Source: Sphingobacteriales bacterium (GTDB lineage: Bacteria; Bacteroidota; Bacteroidia; Chitinophagales; UBA2359). Taken from it: a DNA stretch of 64,000 bases. The stretch lies in assembly GCA_016711285.1 (NCBI GenBank), contig JADJTG010000002.1, positions 682,001-746,000 of the forward strand. The letters run 5' to 3'. Positions 57,671 through 64,000 of this stretch are shown here, in pieces. Both the position numbers and the translations under genes were made by a program. Positions within the stretch are counted from its first letter, which is position 1, and each line of letters begins with the position of its first letter. The notes below the pieces were generated by a model that had not been told where the DNA came from, searched no databases, and worked only from the letters and a program-made list of their open reading frames with translations.

Positions 57671-59089
57671 ATGAAAAAATTACTATGCTCTATGATGTTG
57701 GGTGTGGCTTTGCCTGTTGCACTCCAAGCCCAAGATTTCGCCATTTACAACAGTTCTATGTTGGCTACAGGAGCCGCTGATACACTGACGGCTCTAAGCG
57801 GCACTACGCCCGCCTCCGGAAGTGGAACACGTTTTATGTGGATTGACGGCAAAGGGGCTTTGCGCGGCGGTTATGCAGTGGGTACTTCGTGGGACGATGC
57901 CAATGTGGGCAGTTTTTCCATAGCTTTTGGGAAAGGAAGTGTGGCATCGGGCAATACAAGTGCCTCTATTGGAAGCTATAACGTAGCCACAGGAGCTTAC
58001 GCCACTACTATCGGACACAATTTAGTGGCAAAATCGGCTTATGAAGTAGCAATAGGTCGGTACAATGTTTATGCCAATGCTTTCTCTACCGTCAATTGGA
58101 ATACCCAAGATCGCCTGTTTACTGTTGGTTGCGGTACTTCCTCTGCAAGTCGTAAAAATGCACTTACTATACTTAAAAGCGGTAACGTTGGTATTGGTAC
58201 TAACACCCCTAGCGAGTTGTTGCATGTATATGGAAAAATCAAACTCGGCTCTACAGTAACAATTGAAGCTTTGGGTTCTACTACATTTTCGGTAAACGGG
58301 CTGGTAGCCCCCAGCACTGATGCTAATCGCTCTTTGGGTACAAGTAGCAATCGTTGGAGTTTGATATGGGCGGCTTACGGCACTATCAACACTTCTGATG
58401 CCCGAGACAAACAAAACATACAAGATCTGCAATATGGTTTGGCAGAAGTGTTGCGTTTGCGCCCTGTGATGTATGAATGGAAAGCACAACCACAAATCGG
58501 TAAAAAAGTGGGTTTGATAGCGCAAGAGGTACAACAAGTAGTAAAAGAGGCGGTAGAGGATAAAGAATGGTCGTGGAATGAAGATAAAAAAACATGGGAA
58601 AGCCAAGCCTCTCAGCGTTTGGGTGTTTATTATTCCGATTTGATACCGGTATTGGTGCGTGCTATTCAGGAGCAGCAAACTATGCTTGATGGACAGCACC
58701 ATGAAATTGCGACTTTAAAACAACAAAATGAACAATTGAGCAGTGAAATTCAACAAATCAAACAAATGTTGTCGCAGGCAAATACAGCACACAAAATGCA
58801 AGATGGCACTTCAAATTCAATACAACGTGTTGCTGCTTTACAGCAAAATATACCCAATCCGTTTCATCAAAATACACTTATTAAATATTATATCCCCGAC
58901 ACCTATCGCCAAGCCGAATTGCAGATAGTGGACATTCAAGGTCGCGTAGTAAAAGTATTGGCATTGGCTCAAAACGGCGAAGGCTCTTTGCATTTAGATG
59001 CGGGTGCTTTGCAGGCAGGTACTTATTTTTACAGTTTGGTGGCAGACGGTACAATATTAGATACTAAAATGATGATATTGACCAATTAA
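57671..59089 (+). CDS. T9SS-secreted protein with YadA-like head repeats and S74 chaperone domain
   Basis: A 472-residue protein of unusual build. Signal peptide MKKLLCSMMLGVALPVALQAQ. Residues 85-140 hold trimeric-adhesin head-type repeats (SIAFGKGSVASGNTSASIGSYNVATGAYATTIGHN). NVGIGTNTPSELLHVYGKI is the segment usual before phage-tail-like S74 domains. The peptidase S74/intramolecular chaperone domain is at about 235-335 (TSDARDKQNIQDLQYGLAEVLRLRPVMYEWK ... KVGLIAQEVQQV ... YYSDLIPVLVRAIQEQ). A coiled coil follows (QQNEQLSSEIQQIKQML). The last 85 residues are a T9SS type A sorting domain (NIPNPFHQNTLIKYYIPD ... AGTYFYSLV). Likely a trimeric surface fibre. Confidence 0.9.
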   Translation: MKKLLCSMMLGVALPVALQAQDFAIYNSSMLATGAADTLTALSGTTPASGSGTRFMWIDGKGALRGGYAVGTSWDDANVGSFSIAFGKGSVASGNTSASIGSYNVATGAYATTIGHNLVAKSAYEVAIGRYNVYANAFSTVNWNTQDRLFTVGCGTSSASRKNALTILKSGNVGIGTNTPSELLHVYGKIKLGSTVTIEALGSTTFSVNGLVAPSTDANRSLGTSSNRWSLIWAAYGTINTSDARDKQNIQDLQYGLAEVLRLRPVMYEWKAQPQIGKKVGLIAQEVQQVVKEAVEDKEWSWNEDKKTWESQASQRLGVYYSDLIPVLVRAIQEQQTMLDGQHHEIATLKQQNEQLSSEIQQIKQMLSQANTAHKMQDGTSNSIQRVAALQQNIPNPFHQNTLIKYYIPDTYRQAELQIVDIQGRVVKVLALAQNGEGSLHLDAGALQAGTYFYSLVADGTILDTKMMILTN

Positions 59090-59135
59090 TTTTTTGAACA
59101 TACGAGCATAAATATTAAACGTAGTTTCTAATCTC

Positions 59136-59190
59136 AAGTGTTGATACTTTATAAGCTATACGGCTTATTGGTATCAACACTTTTTTTTAT
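59136..59190 (+). terminator. Terminator after the S74-domain gene
   Basis: Arms AAGTGTTGATAC (59136-59147) and GTATCAACACTT (59171-59182) are perfect; an inner ATAAGC / GCTTAT pair lies in the loop. Eight T close it. Confidence 0.85.
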
Positions 59191-59307
59191 GCCAAATTTA
59201 AAAAAAACACATAAGATAATTAAGACATAAAATAGTATTTTGTTGTTAAAATTTGTATAAATACAGCTCAAAACAGCATTTATTTTCTGTACTTATTGCA
59301 TCTGTAT

Positions 59308-59315
59308 TATCTTTG
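59308..59315 (+). promoter_or_regulatory. Candidate -7 box of the PKD-domain gene
   Basis: TATCTTTG matches TAnnTTTG, 76 bases before the ATG at 59391. Confidence 0.45.
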
Positions 59316-59390
59316 TTGCTTTAATAACATAAAATATTTTTATCAAAAAGAAAATTTTATTAACTACACACACCATACATTTTTTATACA

Positions 59391-60707
59391 ATGAAAAAAT
59401 TAATACTTCTGCTCTGCACCTTTTTTGTATTCGGGGTAGCTGCACAAGCACAATGTTTTGTGCAATACAGTTATTCTTTAAACGATAATACTATTTCATT
59501 TTCCACATTTGTATCACCCTCTGCTTCTCAGATTAGTCAATGGCTATGGGAGTTTGGTGACGGAAATACGGCGAATATCCAAATTCCTACCCATACCTAT
59601 ACAACAGACGGAGTATATAATGTATGTGTAAGCATTGTTGCCAACAACGGTTGCACTGCCAACTATTGTGATAACATTACCATCGGCAACCCTCAGCAAG
59701 ATTGCACAGCCGCTTTCACTTACAACGTAAGCGGCAATACCGTTGCTTTTACAAGTACTTCCACCAATGCCACTGCTTATACTTGGGTCTTTTCTGACGG
59801 AGTTACCGCTAACACCGCCAATACCTCACATACCTTTGCCGGTGACGGCGAATACGAAGTATGCCTTACTGCCAGCAATGGCAATGGCTGTTTGCAAACC
59901 ACTTGCCAAACAATTATTATCGGAAATCCGGATTGCGAAGCAGCTTTTCAAGCCAATGTAACCGGAGCTACTGTTACAATCGTAAATAATTCTGCTAATG
60001 CCGACAGCACTTTTGTAATGTGGGGCGATGGCACTGCACTAAGTAATATTGGCAGTACTGCTACTCACACTTATACTGTTTCGGGAACATACACCGTTTG
60101 CGTAACAGCTTTGAATAATCAAGGTAGTTGCAGCGACCAAAGTTGTCAAGTATTCAACATCACTTTACCAGTAAATAGCGGTAATATCAGCGGCAGTATT
60201 TTGGGAGAAAACAACACACCCGTTGCCAATATCACTATCAATTTGGTGAGCAATGATACAACTGTTGCCACCACTACCAGCGATGCCAATGGTGCTTTTA
60301 GTTTTAGTAATGTGCCACTAGGCTCTTATAATTTAGAGATACAATCCAATAATTACCAACAAAATGATTTAGAATTGGTGAATTTAAGTGCCATAGTACC
60401 CAATATATCCAATTTAGTGGTACAAGTGACACCGATACAAGGCATTGAATCATTTAATAATACGCTTACTTTACAAGTTTTGCCCAATCCGGTGAGCGAT
60501 GTGTGCAAAGTACAAATATATCCTTTGAATGAAATCGGCACTTTGACATTGTATGATATAGTGGGCAAGCAACTTTGGAAAAATGATATAACATCAGGAA
60601 CACAACAAATTATAGTTCCTATGCAGGATTTGCCTACAGGTACTTACTTTTTGTTACAAAGTGCCGGAATAAAAATGATAGCAAAGGCATCTTTGATAAA
60701 AATGTAA
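59391..60707 (+). CDS. T9SS-secreted PKD-domain protein
   Basis: A 438-residue surface protein. Signal peptide MKKLILLLCTFFVFGVAAQAQ, then three PKD-like domains: WLWEFGDGNTANIQIPTHTYTTDGVYNVCV (about 45-80), TYTWVFSDGVTANTANTSHTFAGDGEYEVCL (about 120-155) and TFVMWGDGTALSNIGSTATHTYTVSGTYTVCV (about 200-240). A carboxypeptidase-like/Cna-B-like fold follows (GNISGSILGENNTPVANITINLV ... FSFSNVPLGSYNLEI, about 262-320). The end is a T9SS type A sorting domain (LQVLPNPVSDVCKVQIYPL ... TGTYFLLQSAGIKMIAK). An adhesin or matrix protein. Confidence 0.9.
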   Translation: MKKLILLLCTFFVFGVAAQAQCFVQYSYSLNDNTISFSTFVSPSASQISQWLWEFGDGNTANIQIPTHTYTTDGVYNVCVSIVANNGCTANYCDNITIGNPQQDCTAAFTYNVSGNTVAFTSTSTNATAYTWVFSDGVTANTANTSHTFAGDGEYEVCLTASNGNGCLQTTCQTIIIGNPDCEAAFQANVTGATVTIVNNSANADSTFVMWGDGTALSNIGSTATHTYTVSGTYTVCVTALNNQGSCSDQSCQVFNITLPVNSGNISGSILGENNTPVANITINLVSNDTTVATTTSDANGAFSFSNVPLGSYNLEIQSNNYQQNDLELVNLSAIVPNISNLVVQVTPIQGIESFNNTLTLQVLPNPVSDVCKVQIYPLNEIGTLTLYDIVGKQLWKNDITSGTQQIIVPMQDLPTGTYFLLQSAGIKMIAKASLIKM

Positions 60708-60734
60708 TTTTTGCATTTTTTCATCAAATAACAC

Positions 60735-60776
60735 AAAAAGAAAGGCTGCTCATGGTGGGCAGCCTTTCTTTTTTTT
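60735..60776 (+). terminator. Terminator after the PKD-domain gene
   Basis: Arms AAAAAGAAAGGCTGC (60735-60749) and GCAGCCTTTCTTTTT (60759-60773) with a nine-base loop and trailing T-run, 30 bases after the stop and just before the rnpB promoter. Confidence 0.88.
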
Positions 60777-60809
60777 ATGTGCTAAACAAACCGCAAATAA
60801 AATTTCTGC

Positions 60810-60817
60810 TATATTTG
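60810..60817 (+). promoter_or_regulatory. -7 box of rnpB
   Basis: TATATTTG matches TAnnTTTG; its end lies seven bases before the first base of the P1 stem at 60825, the expected distance for a start site. Confidence 0.65.
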
Positions 60818-60824
60818 CTGCTCA

Positions 60825-61243
60825 CGGCTGTTGCTTGCCTTGTCGCTCTGCTATTGGCAGGGAGGAAAGTCCGGGCAACACAGAGCACCACACCTCCTAA
60901 CGGGAGGGCTTATTTTTTGTAAAAGAAATAAGACAGCCAGTGCCACAGAAAATAGTGGTGTTGTGTAATTTTTTTTATACAATTCCGGTGAAAACCTTTG
61001 CACCAACAAAGGCTGCATTTCGGCAACGCAATGCAGGGGTAAACCTTGTGGGTTGAAAGACCAAATAAGTTGCGGGCTTGCAATGTGAGCGATGTCGGCT
61101 CGGCATTTGTGCAGCAATGTACGCCGCAACGGGTAGGTTGATAGAAACAAGCAGCGATGTTTGTTCCAGATAAATGACAAGGGCTATGTTTTTTATACCT
61201 ATAAAAAATGTAGTACAGAACCCGGCTTACAGAGCAGCAGCCG
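60825..61243 (+). ncRNA. rnpB: RNase P RNA (class A)
   Basis: The catalytic RNA of RNase P, which trims the 5' leader from pre-tRNAs. The universally conserved GAGGAAAGTCCGGGC near 60860 and ACAGAACCCGGCTTACAGA near 61215 pair as the core P4 region. The ends CGGCTGTTGCT (60825-60835) and AGCAGCAGCCG (61233-61243) form the P1 stem, followed by six T that act as terminator. The size, about 419 bases, is within the class A range. Transcribed alone from the box at 60810. Confidence 0.95.
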
Positions 61244-61343
61244 TTTTTTATTTTGTTTCAACATTTTTTAGCACTTTTGTTTCAAAAAATATCTTTACAC
61301 ACAAGGTAAATCCTGTTTTTTTATACTGAACTTAAAAAAATAC

Positions 61344-62525
61344 ATGATGAAATTTTCCCTTTCTCGCCCACAGGGTATTGCTATTTTGGGTTCTACCGGT
61401 TCTATCGGCACACAAGCCTTAGAAGTAATAGCAGCACAGCAGGATCATTTTCGTGTAGAGTTACTCACGGCGCACCGCAATGCAGATTTGCTCATTGCCC
61501 AAGCACGGCAATTTGTACCCAAAGTGGTGGTAATTGGCGACGAAAGATACTATCAGCAGCTAAAAAACGCCCTCGCCGACCTACCTGTTCAAGTGCGGGC
61601 GGGCAGTGCAGCTATCAGCGAAGCCGTACAAATGGATACTATTGATTGTGTGCTGACGGCAATGGTAGGTTTTGCGGGTTTGTTGCCTACGGTGGCTGCT
61701 TTGCAAAGTGGAAAAAAAATAGCTTTAGCCAATAAAGAAACATTGGTGGTGGCAGGCGAACTTATCAGCAAATTAGCACAGGAAAAAAACTGCTCCATTT
61801 ATCCGGTGGATTCTGAACATTCGGCAATTTTTCAATGCCTGACCGGTGAAACGGACAATGCTATTGAAAAAATTATTCTCACGGCATCGGGAGGTCCTTT
61901 TCGGGGCAAAAGCCGCGAAACCTTAGCCCACGTCACCAAACGCGAAGCCCTGCGCCACCCCAACTGGGATATGGGTGCAAAAATCACCATTGATTCGGCT
62001 ACTTTGATGAATAAAGGTTTGGAGGTGATAGAAGCCAAATGGCTGTTTGATGTAGCGGCTTCACAGATAGAAGTAGTGGTACACCCGCAATCTATCATAC
62101 ATTCGTTGGTACAATTCACCGATGGCTCTATCAAAGCACAATTGGGTTTGCCCGATATGAAATTGCCCATTCAGTATGCCCTGTCATATCCGCAGCGACT
62201 GAAAAGCGATTTTCCGCGTTTTGATTTTATGCAATACCCCCAACTTACTTTCGAAACACCCGATACTTTTACTTTTCCTTGTTTGGCATTGGCTTTTGAA
62301 GCCCTGCAAAGAGGCGGCAATGCGCCTTGCGTACTCAATGCCGCCAATGAAATAGCGGTAGCGGCTTTTTTGAAAGATGAAATTGCGTTTTTGGATATTC
62401 CGCGCCTCATTGAAAACACCCTGCAACGCACTGCTTTTGTAGCACAGCCCACACTTGACGATTATCAGCAAAGCGATGCTGAAGCACGAAAACAGGCAGA
62501 AGAATTGCTAAAGGCTTTTGTATAA
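61344..62525 (+). CDS. dxr: 1-deoxy-D-xylulose-5-phosphate reductoisomerase
   Basis: A 393-residue Dxr, the second enzyme of the MEP isoprenoid route, making MEP from DXP with NADPH. Landmarks: GIAILGSTGSIGTQALEV (nucleotide site), KKIALANKETLVVAGELI, YPVDSEHSAIFQCL (metal site with D and E), ILTASGGPFRGK, HPNWDMGAKITIDSATLMNKGLEVIEAKWLFDV. It uses ATG at 61344 or at 61347. aat follows 23 bases later in the same direction. Confidence 0.97.
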   Translation: MMKFSLSRPQGIAILGSTGSIGTQALEVIAAQQDHFRVELLTAHRNADLLIAQARQFVPKVVVIGDERYYQQLKNALADLPVQVRAGSAAISEAVQMDTIDCVLTAMVGFAGLLPTVAALQSGKKIALANKETLVVAGELISKLAQEKNCSIYPVDSEHSAIFQCLTGETDNAIEKIILTASGGPFRGKSRETLAHVTKREALRHPNWDMGAKITIDSATLMNKGLEVIEAKWLFDVAASQIEVVVHPQSIIHSLVQFTDGSIKAQLGLPDMKLPIQYALSYPQRLKSDFPRFDFMQYPQLTFETPDTFTFPCLALAFEALQRGGNAPCVLNAANEIAVAAFLKDEIAFLDIPRLIENTLQRTAFVAQPTLDDYQQSDAEARKQAEELLKAFV

Positions 62526-62548
62526 AAAATATTTTTTTCGTAGCTTGT

Positions 62549-63253
62549 ATGCCCGTATTTCTGCTCAACGAAAGCCTTGCTTTTCCGCCACCTCACTATG
62601 CCGAAGCAGACGGACTGCTCGCCGTAGGAGGAGATTTAAGTACAGAACGCTTGCTATTGGCTTACAAAAAGGGAGTTTTTCCTTGGTTCAATCCCGATGA
62701 GCCGATTTTGTGGTGGAGTCCTGACCCGCGTTGTGTGTTGTTGCCTTCGCAAGTGCTTATTTCCAAAAGTATGCGGCAGGTGCTGCGGCGCGGGCAATTT
62801 ATTTTTTCTTTTGATAATGATTTTGAAACGGTAATACGTTTGTGCCAAGCCCCGCGAGCATATTCCGACTCCACTTGGATTAGCGAAGAAATTATTGAAG
62901 CATATTGCAAGCTGCACGAGTTGGGCTATGCTCACTCTTTGGAGGTGCGCTTGGCGGATAGCGGTGCATTGGTGGGCGGCTTGTATGGAGTATCTTTGGG
63001 CAAGGCATTTTTTGGAGAGTCTATGTTTTCGAAGGTGTCTAATGCTTCAAAAGCCGCTTTTATTATGCTGGCACAATGGGCACAGGAACAGCAATTTTCA
63101 ATGGTAGATTGCCAAATGCACACCGCCCATTTAGAGCGTTTGGGAGCAACGATGTTACAGCGCAGCCTTTTTCTTAAAATGCTCCTCCGTAATAATCAAC
63201 TGCCGACTATGCAAGGTTCTTGGGCGCATTTTGTGTTAGAACCACACCTGTAA
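62549..63253 (+). CDS. aat: Leucyl/phenylalanyl-tRNA-protein transferase
   Basis: A 234-residue Aat, which adds leucine or phenylalanine from tRNA to N-terminal basic residues and marks proteins for ClpS/ClpAP breakdown. Family signatures: FPPPHYAEADGLLAVGGDLSTERLLLAYKKGVFPWFNPDEPILWWSPDPRCVL, AYSDSTWISEEIIEAYCKLHELGYAHSLEV, GGLYGVSLGKAFFGESMFSKVSNASKAAF and DCQMHTAHLERLGA. Overlaps no neighbour; follows dxr closely. Confidence 0.97.
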   Translation: MPVFLLNESLAFPPPHYAEADGLLAVGGDLSTERLLLAYKKGVFPWFNPDEPILWWSPDPRCVLLPSQVLISKSMRQVLRRGQFIFSFDNDFETVIRLCQAPRAYSDSTWISEEIIEAYCKLHELGYAHSLEVRLADSGALVGGLYGVSLGKAFFGESMFSKVSNASKAAFIMLAQWAQEQQFSMVDCQMHTAHLERLGATMLQRSLFLKMLLRNNQLPTMQGSWAHFVLEPHL

Positions 63254-63389
63254 AATTTGTTGTTTATCATGACTTTGTCATATTTCTTTCAGATATGAAG
63301 GAATTGAAAAAAGTTTGCCATTTTAGCCCAAACTTTGTATATACACTGTTGTATTATTATATTATTCACGCCTTTTTATATTAAAACTT

Positions 63390-64000
63390 ATGGATATTCG
63401 GATTTTATTGGCAGAAGATGAGCCTTCTTTATTAGAACTCATCAAACTCAACTTAGAATTGGAGGGCTACGAAGTAGTGAGTGCCACCACCGGTACGCAG
63501 GCACTCAAAGCCTTTGATGAACAACGCTTTAATCTGGCGGTTTTGGATATAATGCTGCCCGAAATTGACGGTTTGCAAGTATGTGAAAAAATCCGTTTGG
63601 AAAATACCGATATGCCTATTTTATTCCTCACCGCCAAAGACAGCACACAGGATAAATTATTGGGCTTGCGCAAAGGAGCAGATGATTATCTCACCAAACC
63701 CTTCAATTTGCAGGAATTATTGTTGCGCGTAAAAGTATTGGCAAAACGAAGCCTGCGCCACAAACAAGATGACGACACTTTGCAGTGGTATCATTTCGGC
63801 AACAACAGCATCAACTTTGTCACTTATTTAGCCACCACCTACAACCAAGAATCGCTGCATTTGACAAAAAAAGAAGTGCGCTTACTAAAATTACTCATTG
63901 AGCGCAAAAATGAGGTAGTATCGCGGGAGCAGATTTTGCAATATGTGTGGGGCTACGATGTGTTTCCTTCTACCCGCACCATTGACAATTTTATTCTGGC
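63390..64000 (+). CDS. OmpR-family response regulator (truncated by the window end)
   Basis: About 203 residues visible from the ATG at 63390. The receiver domain (1-120) has the acidic pocket LLAEDEPS, the phospho-acceptor aspartate in LAVLDIMLPEIDG, LTAKDS and the lysine in YLTKPFN. A winged-helix output domain follows (LTKKEVRLLKLLIERKNEVVSREQILQYVWGYDVFPSTRTIDNFI), binding DNA. The partner kinase must lie beyond base 64000 or elsewhere. Confidence 0.95.
   Translation, partial: MDIRILLAEDEPSLLELIKLNLELEGYEVVSATTGTQALKAFDEQRFNLAVLDIMLPEIDGLQVCEKIRLENTDMPILFLTAKDSTQDKLLGLRKGADDYLTKPFNLQELLLRVKVLAKRSLRHKQDDDTLQWYHFGNNSINFVTYLATTYNQESLHLTKKEVRLLKLLIERKNEVVSREQILQYVWGYDVFPSTRTIDNFIL

Overview
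The window is a chromosomal segment of a Bacteroidota bacterium, probably of the Chitinophagales/Saprospirales-like side of the phylum. Signs are secreted proteins with type IX secretion (T9SS) C-terminal sorting domains, a T9SS plug-domain protein, GldC, SprB-like repeats, a fused aspartokinase-homoserine dehydrogenase, a TonB-dependent receptor with a carboxypeptidase-like N-terminal domain, upstream boxes of the Bacteroidota -7 type (TAnnTTTG), and almost no Shine-Dalgarno sequences. The exact genus cannot be told from the sequence.

Layout. 1-8.9 kb (minus strand): a secreted protein fragment, a non-catalytic M16 peptidase, a NYN-type nuclease, an adenine-N6 methylase beside a possible PD-(D/E)XK nuclease, a membrane-anchored protein broken by a frameshift, uvrC and bioB. 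8.98-10.81 kb: about 66 copies of a 21-bp repeat, flanked by hairpin modules, between thrA and bioB. 10.8-15.2 kb: thrA and a two-gene ATPase/TOPRIM-like module resembling anti-phage systems. 15.4-32.3 kb: mostly housekeeping and surface genes (MBL/beta-CASP protein, dut, thiolase, proline dehydrogenase, trpS, T9SS cargo, tRNA-Leu). 32.3-33 kb: IS256-type transposase debris next to tRNA-Pro. 33-42 kb: TonB-dependent receptor, helical protein, DUF445 protein, DppC-like permease and a broken xanthine dehydrogenase large subunit. 42-54.5 kb: lemA/DUF2207 pair, pgi, yceI-marR, prfB with its programmed frameshift, peroxiredoxin, SET/CsaA pair, TonB, T9SS plug protein, gldC and rlmH. 54.6-64 kb: DUF1573 protein, IS1-like transposase debris, RND/MacA-type adaptor, two large T9SS cargo proteins, rnpB, dxr, aat and a truncated response regulator.

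Two cross-cutting points. First, several otherwise well-preserved genes are broken by a one-base change in a homopolymer (5422-5427, 18743-18747, 23247-23252, 40990-40994, 41649-41652). This pattern points to homopolymer sequencing errors at least as strongly as to real pseudogenes. Second, the most unusual features are the 21-bp array with its hairpin modules and the candidate defence loci at 3.1-4.9 kb and 13.3-15.2 kb. The first is seen directly in sequence; the defence roles are inferences.
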